This document shows positions 12,183 to 24,196 of a stretch of 64,000 bases of DNA, piece by piece; within the stretch, counting starts at the first letter, position 1, and each line of letters begins with the position of its first letter. The notes beneath the pieces were generated by a model. The model saw only the letters and a program-made list of their open reading frames with translations. It was not told where the DNA came from and did no database searches. The DNA lies in the NCBI GenBank assembly GCA_012064415.1, contig SSNU01000155.1:434001-498000 (forward strand), in the 5' to 3' direction. Made by a program: the position numbers and the translations under genes. The DNA is from Gyrodactylus bullatarudis. Lineage: Eukaryota > Platyhelminthes > Monogenea > Gyrodactylidea > Gyrodactylidae.

Positions 12183-14707
12183 ATGGATAATATGAATCCC
12201 AAGTTAGTCCCTTAATTTACTCAATTTTCAGGTCTAATGTATTTCAGGATTATACTAATGTTACTCACTGGGAGAAGTTTGTATTTATTTTGATTTTAGA
12301 TTCACTGCTAATTTGATTGATGCCCTCGAAAGCTTTAATATTTACGATTTCACAAATTTGAAGGTATGTATTTTGATTTATATAAGGGATCAAGGAATCA
12401 TTTCATAAAAGTATTGATCTAAATTTTCAACAAATCCACTTTGATGTTTCATTGCTCCATAAATTATCCGATTGTAACGAAGAATATTATTTGGTTAACT
12501 ATATCATATGTGATCAGGATAGTCTAGTATTTATTAAACCAAAAGAAACATTTGATGGTCTTTTGGGTGAAACTAGACTTCGAATATTATTAAGCTCAGT
12601 CGAGATGGCTGTAAGTAATACGAATATGTAAGATTACATTATTTCTATTAAATACAGTAAATATCCGGTAATCATCAGAATTGACAAGGAAAAATTATTT
12701 GGTATACACAATAATGTGAAAATTTTAAGCTCAGATGAATGTCAATTTTATCTCTACGAAAAATTCAAGTTTAAAACAATACAGCAAACATCTCTTTCGG
12801 AGCAATCATATGACAGGATTTTATCTTTGCACGAAAATATTCATGTAAATAATGTTGTTCACTCATTTTTTCATAGTACACAACAAGTATCAATAAGATT
12901 TTTCGTCTTCCTTCTCTAAAACATTCCATCTGTTTTACTGAAGATTTATTCATGAGTCTCTACTTTAAAGAATCTTATTCCGTTTATTTTGAACTAATGA
13001 CTTCAATAAAATCTGCTCCAGTGTCTTCTTTGAAGAGGGACTTGTACAAAGTTTACAAAAACTTTGATGATACTTCTGAATGGAGTTTGAGATTATCTTC
13101 TGATCAAAATAGTTCAAGAGTCCTTCATCTAATAGAAGAGCTTATTGCTTTTAGTGATAAAAACGAGCTTTGTCATAGACCAATGCGCTCCTTGGATATT
13201 GGAATAAATGAAAATGAGAAAAAAAAATTTTTTGAACGTAATGATAATTTACTTAAATTCGATGGGATGGAATTTGATAAAATCAAGATTGTACAGCAAA
13301 CTAAACCAGCTCAAGACTTTGAGTATCCTTCGAACAATCATACTGACTTGACACTTAAACAAGTTCTTGGATTCCTATCAGTAATTTTGTATAATAATAT
13401 CTATCTTCCTCATTTAGTACATTTTTTCCATGAATGATTCTGATAATCTGTTAGATCCGTTTAGTCTGATCCATTCAGTTGTGGATGGGGAAGTCTCTGG
13501 ATGGACTAAACAACCTCAATCTTCTACAATCCATGAGAATTTATGGGAAAAATTTAATATTTCCAAACATATTCCAATATTAGATAGATTTGCCGAGTGC
13601 ATATTGGCTCTTATTCTATCTACAATTACCATGAATATTTGGGAGTACAATGTGCCCTTCCCAAGGAATATAATCCCACGAATTATTTACATTTGGAAAG
13701 AGTTTATCATTGAATTGAATATTCACTTCAAAGCTGGCAATTATCTAATGCAACCTGAAAGTCAAATCAAAGAACCCTTTCATTCTCTAATAGACTCCGA
13801 GAAGACCCTGGAAACAGCTGTAATTAGACTTTCCCACATTCTAAATTTAAATAACTGTCAGTTGACACCTTTTATCGCGTTGTAAATCGTGCTAAATCTT
13901 TCTTTACTAGCCAAGGATAGTGAAAGTGATCAAGAAAATTCAACCATGACCGATGAAGAATCATTTCATGATCCCAAAGGAGAAGATTCTCTGTCAATAG
14001 AAGATGAAGTATTTGAGATTTTCAAATGGTTGAAAAATTTATCATTCAACAGTCTACTCGGTCAGATAATGCCAAGAATTCTTTTTTTTATTTCTAAATC
14101 CCTCCTACTAATCGGTAAGTTTGTGTATATAATAGAAATTTCAGATAAAACAGACAAAGTCAATGAATCCTTGTACTTGGTTAAGGAAAAATTTTTAAGT
14201 ACTCTCTCGAAAAATTCTGACTTTCCACATCAATTATTATCTCTCCAATTACTATCGGAAAACATTGTCTTCCTAGATTATGTTGATGAAACCATTGAAC
14301 AATTGAATAGACGAAGAGATGATTTTGAATTCAACCAAAATTTCCGTAATCAACTGTGTAAGATAACTCAAGTGATATTAAAACGATTTGAAAATATTCA
14401 TGATAAGAGGAAAGTTAATCGTATGTACCATAATTTAATGGACTGGAGCATTATATCAACTGAGAATGATGATTGTAATGGAAAATTGTATAATGAGTTG
14501 ATTAATGTATTAGAAGTCATACATACAGATTCGAAACATACTAGTATCAAGGATATTCTTTCCAACCAAGATGAAGTCAGTAACTCATTAAGGTCTCTGC
14601 TGATCAAATCTGCTCATCCTAATTACAATTCTGTGAAGAACTTGATATCTCTGATAGACTTCAGTGAAAAGAGACCTTCGTTACTTTCATATTGTCTTTA
14701 CAAATAA
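12183..14707 (+). CDS. Gamma-tubulin complex component, GCP5-like (tentative)
   Basis: Probable component of the gamma-tubulin ring complex that nucleates microtubules. Exons as read: 12183-12202, 12232-12276, 12300-12363, 12395-12627, 12658-12844, 12877-13380, 13418-13881, 13921-14707, giving 767 residues; introns are 29, 23, 31, 30, 32, 37 and 39 nt. Support is weak but distributed: an LSSVEM...VIIRIDKEKLFGI segment resembling the GCP5 block before GRIP1, a DNLLDPFSLI segment like the W-x-G-x-L-x-DPxxEF motif, LWEKFNISKHIPILDRFAECIL like the end of GRIP1, and SKSLLLIGKFVYIIE followed by SLYLVKEKF, close to the GCP5 GKSMQLLK...SLYTLF region. No GRIP2 domain follows, so the protein looks shortened. 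The border at 13882-13920 is uncertain. An internal 30-nt stretch (14115-14144) has intron-like ends but also stays open. It could be a different large helical protein. Confidence 0.5.
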
Positions 14708-14877
14708 ATGGTTGTCATTTATCCTATTCATTGAGTTCTCAGTGTTAATTTTCAAAAATATCCCTAGCAACTAAGAAAAATTTCCCAAAATTTGAAATCG
14801 TATTATTGGCAATTGATTAATTAAAGATTTCATCGTATTTTCATAGATAATAAAGTTGTTTATAATTACAACGAATT

Positions 14878-15593
14878 ATGATTTCAGAAGGTACCAAGTT
14901 TTATAATTTTTAGATGAATTCTTGTCGAAAGACGACGATGGTGTATCTATTCCCCGTGCAGCTTTGAACAAATTCCTTAAGGAACTTATTCCTGACGCTA
15001 GAATTACAAACGAGACAAGAGAACTTTTGTTAAACTGCTGTCACAAGTTTATTCATGTATTAGCTAGTAAATCGAGCCATGTTTGTGCACAAGCGAGTAA
15101 AAAAACCATCAATCCTGAGCATGTGTTTCAAGGATTACACTTGATGGGTCTGTCTCACTATGTTGAAGAGGCAAAGTCAGCTAGCGATGAAGCCAAAGTC
15201 GAAATCATAGATCGTAGAAAACTTAGATCGAGTTATAAGTTTAAAAAACATGATCCTTCCGAGCTTGAAGAACTCATGAGAGAGCAACAAGAATTTTTCC
15301 AAAAAGTGAGCATAATGATTTTAACATGTTATAACTTAATTATCTTAATTTTTTAGGCTCGTGAAACTTTAATGGAGGATCAGGCTTTAAAAACTCAACT
15401 TTCCCTTGAAGAATCTACATCTTCAGACCAAAACCTAGAATGTAACAATGAAGATGTTGAAATGGATGGCGTATTCAAGATTCCTCAAGTTCCCAACCTC
15501 ACAGGCTCAGCTAGGATTCTCGCCAATATTGATTTGATTAATCAGCAAAATTTAAATTCCGGTGACAAAGATGAGGAAGATGTATACGACTAA
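14878..15593 (+). CDS. Dr1: NC2-beta / Dr1, TBP-binding histone-fold corepressor
   Basis: Negative cofactor 2 beta pairs with NC2-alpha through a histone fold and clamps TBP on promoters, blocking TFIIA/TFIIB entry. Exons: 14878-14890, 14914-15305, 15357-15593 (213 residues). The histone fold is complete: SIPRAALNKFLKELIPDARI, ETRELLLNCCHKFIHVLASK, KKTINPEHVFQGLHLMGLSHY. It is followed by the LEELMREQQEFFQKARE helix and an acidic tail (DKDEEDVYD), all as in animal Dr1. The first exon carries only four codons; the frame has an upstream stop without removal of the 23-nt intron 14891-14913. The gene follows the GCP5-like gene on the same strand with 170 bp between stop and start. A Pumilio-type TGTATATA lies at 15634-15641 in the probable 3' UTR. 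Confidence 0.93.
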
Positions 15594-16670
15594 TTCCATT
15601 TATATATTATATAATGTAAATTTAAATTCTTTTTGTATATACAATATATAACACTGTAAAAAGTTTTTTATTTTTTCAAAATTTGAATTTCGAATTCCCT
15701 TATTTTTTATCGTTTAGACAGATATTATAGGGTCACACATATTATTATTATTTTCTCTCAAAGTTTTATCATTCAAAAGGATGGTGACTACTGATAGTTT
15801 AAATATCAAATGACGAAATGATATTGAATTTATTATAAGAGCTAAAATAGTTGTAAAATTGAGTTTCGAAAGTTTAGGCTACATTTTCCATAAAGCATTG
15901 AGATGACGACTAGTTTTTTCTTATCATTACTTATTTACTGTAAATATTGATGTGTTTCTTTCTATTGCGTAAGGCTTTTCTTACAAAATATACACAAAAA
16001 GTAATTAAATACGAATATTAATACTTTTTATTGCAAAACACATATGAGTTTGCTCATTATACATTTATTTTCTGTATAATACACAAAAATGAAAAATATC
16101 AATTTCCTTCTCGATTACTCTTGGGAGTAGGGGTTAAGACCACCTAACTCATAAGGGGTCCCAATAGCTATAGTTACTTAATAAGTAAAATTATTTAACT
16201 CATTTTAACGTAATGGAGGGGTAAAATTCGTTTTTATATCATGTCTGTGGGATATGATAAGAAAAATGGGAATTATCATCTGGTATAATGATTTTTGCCC
16301 CTTCAAAAATATGCTGGTAGTACTGAATTCTATGAGAATAGTAAGTTTTCTAGTGAGTTGTTCACATAAAAATTAAATAATGAAAGTATTTTATGTGCAA
16401 TACAAATTGTGTATGTTAATCGATAATTTATCGAAAAAGATGTAATTTTCCTAGATTCAAGGAATACGCCATTAAAAAGTTTCATTCAGTATAATATATT
16501 TTTTCAATCGAGATTTTGTATATCCGAACAAACTCAAAAACAAATAATTTTTATAGGAAAAAATGTTTAGTTCTTGATAATTATAATTATCTTTGAAATG
16601 TGATCAGCGCTGGATAAAGTTGAAATATTTGAAAAGATTATATTGAATATAATTATTAGTTGAAGACTTA
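15594..16670. other. Convergent spacer, Dr1 and MATE gene
   Basis: About 1.08 kb of AT-rich DNA between convergent genes. The first part is the Dr1 3' UTR. The stretch around 16232-16372 resembles the hAT MITE at 779-1210 (listed separately). No coding potential was seen elsewhere. Confidence 0.55.
16232..16372. mobile_element. Decayed second copy of the hAT MITE family
   Basis: By eye, this stretch matches the reverse complement of the MITE at 779-1210 over roughly 140 bp, with shared words ATCATGTCYGTGGGATAT, GAAAAATGGG and GTGAGTTGTTC in the same order. Neither terminal inverted repeat nor a target duplication is recognisable, so it is an old fragment in the opposite orientation. Confidence 0.5.
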
Positions 16671-18829
16671 TCAAGGTGCTAAAATGGTACAATTTTCTGG
16701 CTTGTTCAGAGACTCTGTTAACTCTGGAGTGTACCAGGGTAGTTGAACATAAGTATCATTATCAAATACGCAATATACTCCAAAATGTTCTCTCAAATTG
16801 AAATGATTACGAATGTAAAAGCTGAGAGCAAATAGGCCAGCAATTGCACATGACAAAAGAAATTTCCCAATAACTATCCTCTTCACGTTAATGCTGCCTT
16901 GTTTATTTTGATTTTCTTCATCATTGGCCACAACAACTAAGTATGAAAAGATGAAAATCATTTTTTTACCTTTTACAACATTACACCGATTTGCAGCATT
17001 CTCAACCTGCTTTTTCCAGTCAATCCGGCTTAGATAAATCAAGAAGAGGACTCCCTCAATGGCGATTCCAGTACATAGACTTATCCAGTAACCTGGGGAC
17101 ATTCGAGAGGCAAACGATAGACTCACCCGCAATTCCAAAATTGGTAAATTTAAATATTACCATGCTCATTGGGAAGGCAATTATCCAAAGCCCGAATATT
17201 CCAATTATGGAGCCAGCTAACTGAATTCCAGACCCGCGAACAACTCCTGAGCCGATGCCCTAGAAGAAAAACATGAAAAGATCACTTACTGTAAAAGAAT
17301 CAAGGAAATGAAGTAAAGCAACAATGGGCAAAATTTCTGCTGCAAACTGGATAACTTGTCTGAAAAAAGAGGAAAATTTCCATTTAAAAATTCCATAAGC
17401 TTTTAAGTTAAATAAAACCGATAATGATACATAGGGGGAAAATTTGAAGAATTGCCATCTTCAAATCCAACAGACAGGATTCTGTCGAGGAATATTTCAT
17501 CATAAAGCCTTCAATACAGTTAAAATCTCAAATTATTCACCAAAAGGTCAATGCTGAAAAAGAAGCTTACCTGTCATCAGTGAATATCATGGGAACATAT
17601 TCTCTTCCAAAGGTCAATGTGAATACAAATACCATTGAGGAACAGACACACAAGACAAGGCCAACATTCTTTGTCGAGATTGGACCAACTGGGTCGCCAC
17701 TTCCGAGTGACTGGCCAACCTTTATGCAAGTAGCAATACTAAATCCAAAGGGAACTGTCATAAAAGTAAAAGTAGCCATTTGAAAGACTATTATTTGCGC
17801 TGCTAATTGGAGGGAACCGTAGGTACCAGCAATAAATGTCCCTATTTCAAATATCCACCATTCAAATGCAATCATAAGGAAGCCTGGTATGGCTAGAGTT
17901 GACCATTTGTACCATTCGGAAAATATTTCCAGCCGAAATCCAGTTGCATACTTTTTGGGAAATTTACATATCACGAAAAGAAGGACAAAGAAAACAATCT
18001 GTGCCCAAAATGCTGAGGATTGGGCTATCGCTGACCCTCTAAGGATTGAGAATAAAAGAGTTTTCAGGGAAAAACACACTTGATAATCTAACCAACTTTA
18101 GGCCAATGTCATAATAAAACAGGAGCAAGTAGTGCAAGAAAGCATTCACCAAATTACCTCCAATCCCAACCACCAGAGGTCCATAAACAAAGTTTTGTGT
18201 TTGGAAGAATTTCTGGAATACCTGATTCAATGAGACGCCCTATAGAAGGAGGTTATAACTGATTAAGATCATTGTGCTAGTTGCCCAATTAAACTGGGAT
18301 TAACCTCACAAATAAGCCTGGAATTAAGTATATCAGGTATTCGTCAACATCATGGATTATTGTTGGAGGCTGCTTTAGGCCTAATAAAATTGGCTTAATG
18401 CACAGAAAGAAAGCAGTCCCTGGAACACAAATAATAATTGCTAGTAGAAGAGCTCTCTGGAATTGTATCGACATATTTTTGTAATCTCCAGTGCCATAGG
18501 TTTGAGAGAAAAACGTTTCACAAGCTGTCAGCATGCCAACTGGGAATACCACACCGAATGCATTGAATACTGAAAGAGCACAGCCAACGATTGATAGGGA
18601 AGACTTCATCTCTTCGACATGATACCGGCCACAAAATAAAACAGACAATGGTCCAATTAGAAATGTTATAATCGAAGTAACCGCCTTGATTGGTTGGAAT
18701 TAAGTTTTATTTCAATCAACTTTTCTCTATGTAAAGGGGAGAACTCACAATTGGCAGGGTTAGCTTGATAAGGACTATGGCCTCATTAACGAAGCCACGA
18801 GGGAAAAAATAATCCAACAATTGCTTCAT
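16671..18829 (-). CDS. MATE-family multidrug and toxin extrusion transporter
   Basis: Membrane exporter of the MATE (SLC47) family, exchanging protons or cations for organic cations. Exons on the minus strand: 18829-18749, 18684-18310, 18239-18097, 18038-17571, 17359-17290, 17259-17127, 17092-16970, 16936-16671; phases close to give 552 residues, a normal eukaryotic MATE length. The sequence is strongly hydrophobic with many membrane segments. Family signatures include VLFCGRYHVEEM, GMLTACETFFSQTYG, YLIPGLF, VVGIGGNLVNAFLHY, MTVPFGFSIATCIKVGQSLG and GIGSGVVRGSG in the order seen in animal MATEs. Introns of 30, 34 and 33 nt are present beside ones of 58-211 nt; the 33-nt one (16937-16969) is a multiple of three without stops, so it might be retained. 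The start is a Met leading into KQLLDYFFPRG. Confidence 0.93.
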
Positions 18830-19458
18830 TGCACGAAAAAAAATGATTAAGAGTAATAAACATTCCAGTTGTATTTATTTTCTCTAGTTATAGAGATCAA
18901 TGTCATGAATTTTAAATTACAATTTACTATTCATTCTCTTCTTTGATTGAAAACAAGTCATGGAAATAATCAAGTTTGGTATGCTAATTTCATTAATTGT
19001 TATTATGCTGTAAAAATAGGGTTATAATTATGCAATTGCATTAAATTGAGATTATGAAGATGTACATTATATATACTATTATTTATCAATGAAAAAAGTT
19101 ACCTTAACCCCTCGTGTTATTACAGTCAATAAACAAGAGAGTTTACGGAATAGTTGAATGAAAAATCAGACGTAGAGTTCCATGAATAGTGCAATGATAT
19201 GGTCCATTCGAAAATGTACAAGGAAGTTTGGTACCTTCACACACATCCATGTACCTAACTCAGAGTGTTGACATTGAAGTATAGAAAGGTTAAAAAATAT
19301 AATTAAAGATTCTGAATTTTTTCCCGTAAATCACATCCACCACCACAAAATCAATCATTCTCAAAAAATTACATTAAGATTCGAGGTATTTCGCAGAATA
19401 ATTTTTTTTCGATTATGGAGAACAGCTTTACATTTATTATGACTTAATGAGTGAAATA
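18830..19458. other. Upstream region of the MATE gene
   Basis: About 630 bp of AT-rich DNA between the MATE start codon and the pogo-like element. The MATE promoter should lie here; no motif is clear enough to name. Confidence 0.5.
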
Positions 19459-20998
19459 CAGGTGAAAATCGTATTTGTGGAGTGGAAAAAAACTACACCT
19501 CCATTCATTAGAGCACATTAGTGTATAAATTTTAAAATATTTTTAGATATATGGAACTCTGTTTCCATGATTACAATTGATAACTGGCATAACATCTTGG
19601 CTTCATGGATTTCCATGAGATAATGTTGGTGAGACAGCTATATTTTATTTGAAAACAGGTCATTATACACTAGAATCTAGTTCTGTTAATTGTCATGGTG
19701 CCTTAGAGTCTAAAGCAAGAATCACTGGTCTTATGTGCATCAACGCTGCAGGGAACAAAGAGCCAATGCTTTTTATTGGTAAAATTATATAAATAAATTC
19801 CTAGTTTAATTTCTAACAGAAAAAATGTTAAGGATCAGCTGCAAATCCTAGATGTTTCAATGGCGATAAATTTCCTGATTATACAAATTCACCAAGGGCC
19901 TAGATGAATATTTTTCAAGGATGAACTTTTAATTTTGCACAGTGTGAACACACATAAAGAAGTAATCTGCCCACCAAATATATTTCTGAGGTATTTTCCT
20001 CCAAATGCTACTGCATCTCGGCAGCCCTGTGATCAAGGTGTATTTTACTCTTTGAAAGAAGAGATATGAAGATTTAAGAGACGAATTGAACTTGTTAAAC
20101 TTAAGAACAGCTATTAAGATATACAAAACAGTTTAATTCCTAGATCTGTCATCATTAATGTGATTTATTGTAATAGAATACAATAGTAAATAATAATTAA
20201 TCCAGAAATTTTTCAAAAAATGTATATAATACATTCTACTCATTCTCATACACAAAAACTGGTCAAAACAAATCAAGAGAATCATGAAGAAAGGCGATGC
20301 CAAGTTTGTTAAAGAATAGCGCTTTATTCCGTGGCATACTCATCAGCTTTTACATGCAATATTTATATACAAAAAATTTTCATTAAGAAAGAATCAGAGG
20401 TCACCCAACACCTCTGACAAAAATCAAGAGAAACCATTTCGATTTATTTTTGTATTATGGAAACTGTTAAAAGTTAAGAAAAGATGTAGTTAAATTAACC
20501 TTTTCGGTGCCGATGGACATATATGTCCATTTTCCAATTTTTTGAACCTTCATCATTCTACCAGTTTGATAGGTTTCTGGATCAATTAAAGTTTAAATTG
20601 AAACCTGCAATGTGATCTTGCATAGTAATATTTTTGGCCAAATAACTTGGTATCTTCATAGCTAAATTTTGGTTCTGAAAAATTGTGAAATAGTCTCGGC
20701 ACCGAAAGGTTTAAAGAATGTATTAGTCACCTGTAATTATCCTCTTTCATTTGACACTAAAATCGTCATTCATGAAAAATGTAGAAATATTATCTGGACA
20801 AACTTTAATTTGTTTAAGCTTATCGATTGATCTAAAAATCTCTACTTTTTGAAATTTTTAGTCAAATATTTATATCAGAACCCTAATAGACGTCAAAGTA
20901 CAATGACAAGTTGTTTATTTATGGATTTATATTATACACAAACGTACAAAAGTGACTGGAGGTGTAGTTTTACACTCCACAAATACGGTTTTCACCTG
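19459..20998 (+). mobile_element. Dead pogo/Tigger-type DNA transposon (Tc1-mariner superfamily)
   Basis: 1,540-bp element with imperfect terminal inverted repeats of about 45 bp starting CAGGTGAAAA at 19459; the mirrored end finishes at 20998. It is flanked by TA at 19457-19458 and 20999-21000, the Tc1/mariner-pogo target duplication. Inside (19690-20080) is a broken DDE_1 transposase: ARITGLMCINAAGNKEPM, then ANPRCFNGDKFP, then FPPNATASRQPCDQGVFY, the last matching the LPPNTTS-x-LQP-x-DQG block of Tigger transposases. Stops and frameshifts separate these pieces and the N-terminal DNA-binding half is missing. A second MITE is nested at 20499-20710. Confidence 0.88.
20499..20710. mobile_element. 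piggyBac-like MITE nested in the pogo element
   Basis: 212-bp non-coding element with inverted ends (CCTTTTCGGTGCCGA on the left; the right end reads ACCTTTCGGTGCCGA on the minus strand). TTAA occurs at both flanks (20495-20498 and 20711-20714). The TTAA target and CCT-starting termini are piggyBac features. An inner palindrome GGACATATATGTCC follows the left end. Being inside 19459-20998, it inserted later than the pogo element. Confidence 0.78.
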
Positions 20999-22184
20999 TA
21001 CAGATTTGCTACAGTTGTTTAAGAAAGTAAAGTCTCGTATACGATCTTAATTAAGTTATCCACATTATTGTTAAGTTAATTTTATTGTAGAAATTTAAAA
21101 TCAGTATCCTCTAAGTTGTCATTCATGTAGTAAAGCAATGAGTCCTTGTCAGCGCTAAATCTCTCAAGTGATAAATTAGTCAATATAGTAATTGTAACTT
21201 ATGAGACAAGTTATATCTCTCATCTTTAAATATACAGCTGTTCTGAGCTGTAAGTTGAAAAAGTTTTTACATCTAGCCCAATCTGATGTTTAATTATCTG
21301 GACTATAAATCATTAAAGAATTCAAATGATTAGATTGACAGTTTACAATGATGTCATCTCTTTCTTTGAAGGTTTAAATTTATAAAAGTGCTCTAATTGG
21401 TCAACAAATGATTTGAGATTAGAATTCATTCTAGAGTAAAGTTGATTGATCAATCAATTTCCAACCTGATTCTCATTCTATGCCGATGAAGAAAATATTT
21501 TTGCCTTAAGAAGAATTTGAATGGACTGAAAAATGTGATTTTAAAATTCTTAATAGACTTTATAATCTGATGAAAATTTATCATTTATTGTATTTTCTTA
21601 TGAAATAGACCCTAATTTGTTTAGAATTTGGAACTCGAAATCAATTTTTTGCCTCTCGAATTGACTCGGTAGAAATTTTACCTTAATCTGGATAGAGATT
21701 GATTAATGCAGAATTCGGTTTCCTGGAACACTGTGGTCTGCAAAAAGATCACTGATTCATAGCCTCATTATCCCGTAAATACTTAGAAAATTTATTTAAT
21801 ATCGAGTAAACTACAGATCACAGTTTTGATCGAAAGAGAGTTTTTCGTTGAGATTTTTCCTCAATTAAGAGTAACACTCCAAATCTAATCTTTCCTCCAA
21901 GTGATCTAAGCTGAACAATTGAACTTGATAAAGAAGACATTTTAAAAACATTTCTCAGAGTAGTCATTACAACTTTGAGAACTGATTGTCATCAATATTG
22001 CTGATTAAGTGATCACTTCTCGTAGGGAGTGCATTAAATGTCTGATTGAGTTATCTTTTAAGATTCAGTGAGTCCTTTGTGTTGTATTAATTGAATAATT
22101 TTCATTGTGACAGATTTAACTCAACACAGAGATAAAATTCATCTATTTAAACATGTTGGAATTGCTGGAAATTTATTTCCAACC
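20999..22184. other. Spacer upstream of the carbonic-anhydrase-like gene
   Basis: About 1.2 kb of AT-rich DNA with no ORF of note and no repeat I can recognise. It should contain the promoter of the gene starting at 22185. Confidence 0.5.
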
Positions 22185-23097
22185 ATGCTATACCTGCTTC
22201 TGCTTTTAAGTGTTGCGTATAGTACGCCTGTGTATTTGAATCTTGATCAATGGAACTGTCCTGCAGCTAGTCGTATAGGACCCTTGAGTTTTCTTACAGA
22301 TAAGGCCATCTACGACCCAGGTTATCCAAAATTTCCATGGATAAGTGCTAATTGTACCTCCCTTGACATTGTTGGCAACAGTTTGGACGATGGTAACTTC
22401 ATATAGAATATTTATATTAATTTTTTTAGTGACGATAAAATGCAACGGAGGAAATATGAAATATAGAGGCGACTTATATGTTATTGATACTTTCTACCTA
22501 TCATATTCAACAAATTCAAAGGTCCTCGGATCCAATCATGCAATGAATGAGCAAAAGTTCATCGGAGAACTCTATTTCAAGGGCGGGCTCTCCTACTTTA
22601 ATAGTTTTTTCTTAACTGAGGTGGAAGACACTGAGCCGACATTCTTCACAGAAATGTTTCCGAACATGTCTGGAACAATGAACTATGTTAATGGGACCAT
22701 TTTGGCCGGATCTACAGATTCTACCAAGATATTGGAAGCTTTGAAAAAGTACCTGGATACTTCTCTCTACTATGCCTATACTGGAACTTGGATTAGGGAG
22801 AATTGTCCTTCGCAACTTTTCTATCATCTTTTCTATGCACCATTGAAAATTACAAAAACCCAGATGAAATATCTCAGAAGTTACAACTCTCCTGTTCAGA
22901 ATATGTTCAGGCCATTGCAACCCAACTCAAATGTTACGTTCTATAAAAACTTCAATGTAGAACCAACCACAATGGCACCTCTTGAAACTACTGTAGGTAC
23001 ACAAGATCCTCAGTCAGGAGCAATGACTGTTGGAAGAGAATTTCTCTTCACATTGCCTGCCACCCTCTTACTCTACTTGACACAATTTCTACTCTGA
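22185..23097 (+). CDS. GPI-anchored carbonic-anhydrase-like protein, probably non-catalytic
   Basis: Secreted alpha-carbonic-anhydrase relative. Exons 22185-22392 and 22430-23097 (37-nt intron), 291 residues. The start was chosen at MLYLLLLLSVAYSTP, a clear signal peptide; an upstream in-frame stretch lacks one. Family alignment points: NGGNMKYRG, LGSNHAMNEQKFIGELYF (matching GSEHT-x-x-x-x-x-AELHLVH) and YTGTWIRENCPSQLFYHL (matching YxGSLTTPPCSE...W). In this alignment the zinc ligands H94, H96 and H119 are replaced (by F, L and Y) and the TT of LTTPPC is RE, so hydration of CO2 is unlikely. The C-terminus is hydrophobic (FTLPATLLLYLTQFLL) with a small-residue region before it, fitting a GPI-anchor signal. 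Several N-x-S/T sites suggest glycosylation. Two decayed relatives follow downstream. The CA assignment rests on weak similarity; any other role is unknown. Confidence 0.72.
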
Positions 23098-23473
23098 GGG
23101 AATAAATAATTTACAAAATGAATAAAGACAGTCTTTGAGTTCTTAATCTTGCTACAGTACTATTGAACAAATGAGGATTAGAGAACTGCTTTTTTTCTTA
23201 TGGTGTTCGCTCTCATGGAATTGTTCTACGTTGAATTTCAAGCAAAGACTATTGTATTAATGCATTTCTCGGCGTCTATTTATTTTATTTATTTACAAAA
23301 TATCAAGTATAATCATAAGTTTTTTCATTTTATGTTCTCATCAGTTCTAGGATTTGGACAAGGTAAACTCGAATAGGATTCTCTTTCATAGAAAAAAAAT
23401 TCTAGGTTAAGACATGATTGATAAATGAAAAGCCTCTTATTGAGTGTCGGGATAAATAATAGTTAGTGTTAAG

Positions 23474-24196
23474 TAGGGCAACCTGAAAAAGGCAGTTTTT
23501 TGAATGAAAAAAGGTCTTTTTCAGGCAAAATTCTGAAAAAAAAGGCAGATAAAAATTTTCGCTTAAACTGAATACATTTTACCGGTACAATTTTTCAAAA
23601 AGAATTTTTATCACAACCGTTTTCAACCCATCTAGAACCTTTAACAAATGATTTTTAATTATCATTGGTTAAAGATGATCATCCAATGAATTAAGTAAAA
23701 ATGTATCTAGAATCTCTGAAACCTGATATTTTTAAAATATTCGTTTGGACCATTTTGCTTATGATTTTCTCTAGCTTTGGAGAGTACAGGGAAGTTTCAA
23801 TTGTATTTTCGAACTTAGTATTTAATTTTAGCTTGGATTTCTGTTAAAATTAAGTTTTGCAAGTCCTCGTTGTAAACTTTAATTACTAGAAGCATTAAAT
23901 GTAGAATATCATGATGATTTTAAAGTTAACAGCCTTCGATCGTATCCTGAGTGCAAATTTAAGCGTATAATGTCATTTTTATTAACTGTTGATTGTATCT
24001 GAGATTGGACGGGGATTCTTATTTATTTTAATGCAAAAAAGGCTTTTTAAGAAGTAAATTCAAAAAAGGCTAAAAAAGGCATACCCAACACTCGTGAAGC
24101 AAGCTATCAGGAGATTTTTTAATAACATTTTTAGGCTTAATACACCTGTATTAATCTATGGACAAAAAAGGCTAAAAAAGGCATTTGGTTGCCCTA
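23474..24196. mobile_element. hAT-like non-autonomous element with AAAAAGGC subterminal repeats
   Basis: 723-bp element with inverted ends TAGGGCAACC (23474-23483) and GGTTGCCCTA (24187-24196). Flanks GTGTTAAG (23466-23473) and GTGATAAG (24197-24204) form an 8-bp target duplication with one mismatch, of hAT form nTnnnnAn. AAAAAGGC-type words repeat near both ends, typical of transposase binding arrays in hAT elements. There is no transposase ORF. It separates the intact carbonic-anhydrase-like gene from its pseudogenes. Confidence 0.78.

Noticed and set aside
22612..22920. 102-residue minus-strand ORF
   Set aside because: Antisense shadow of exon 2 of the carbonic-anhydrase-like gene.
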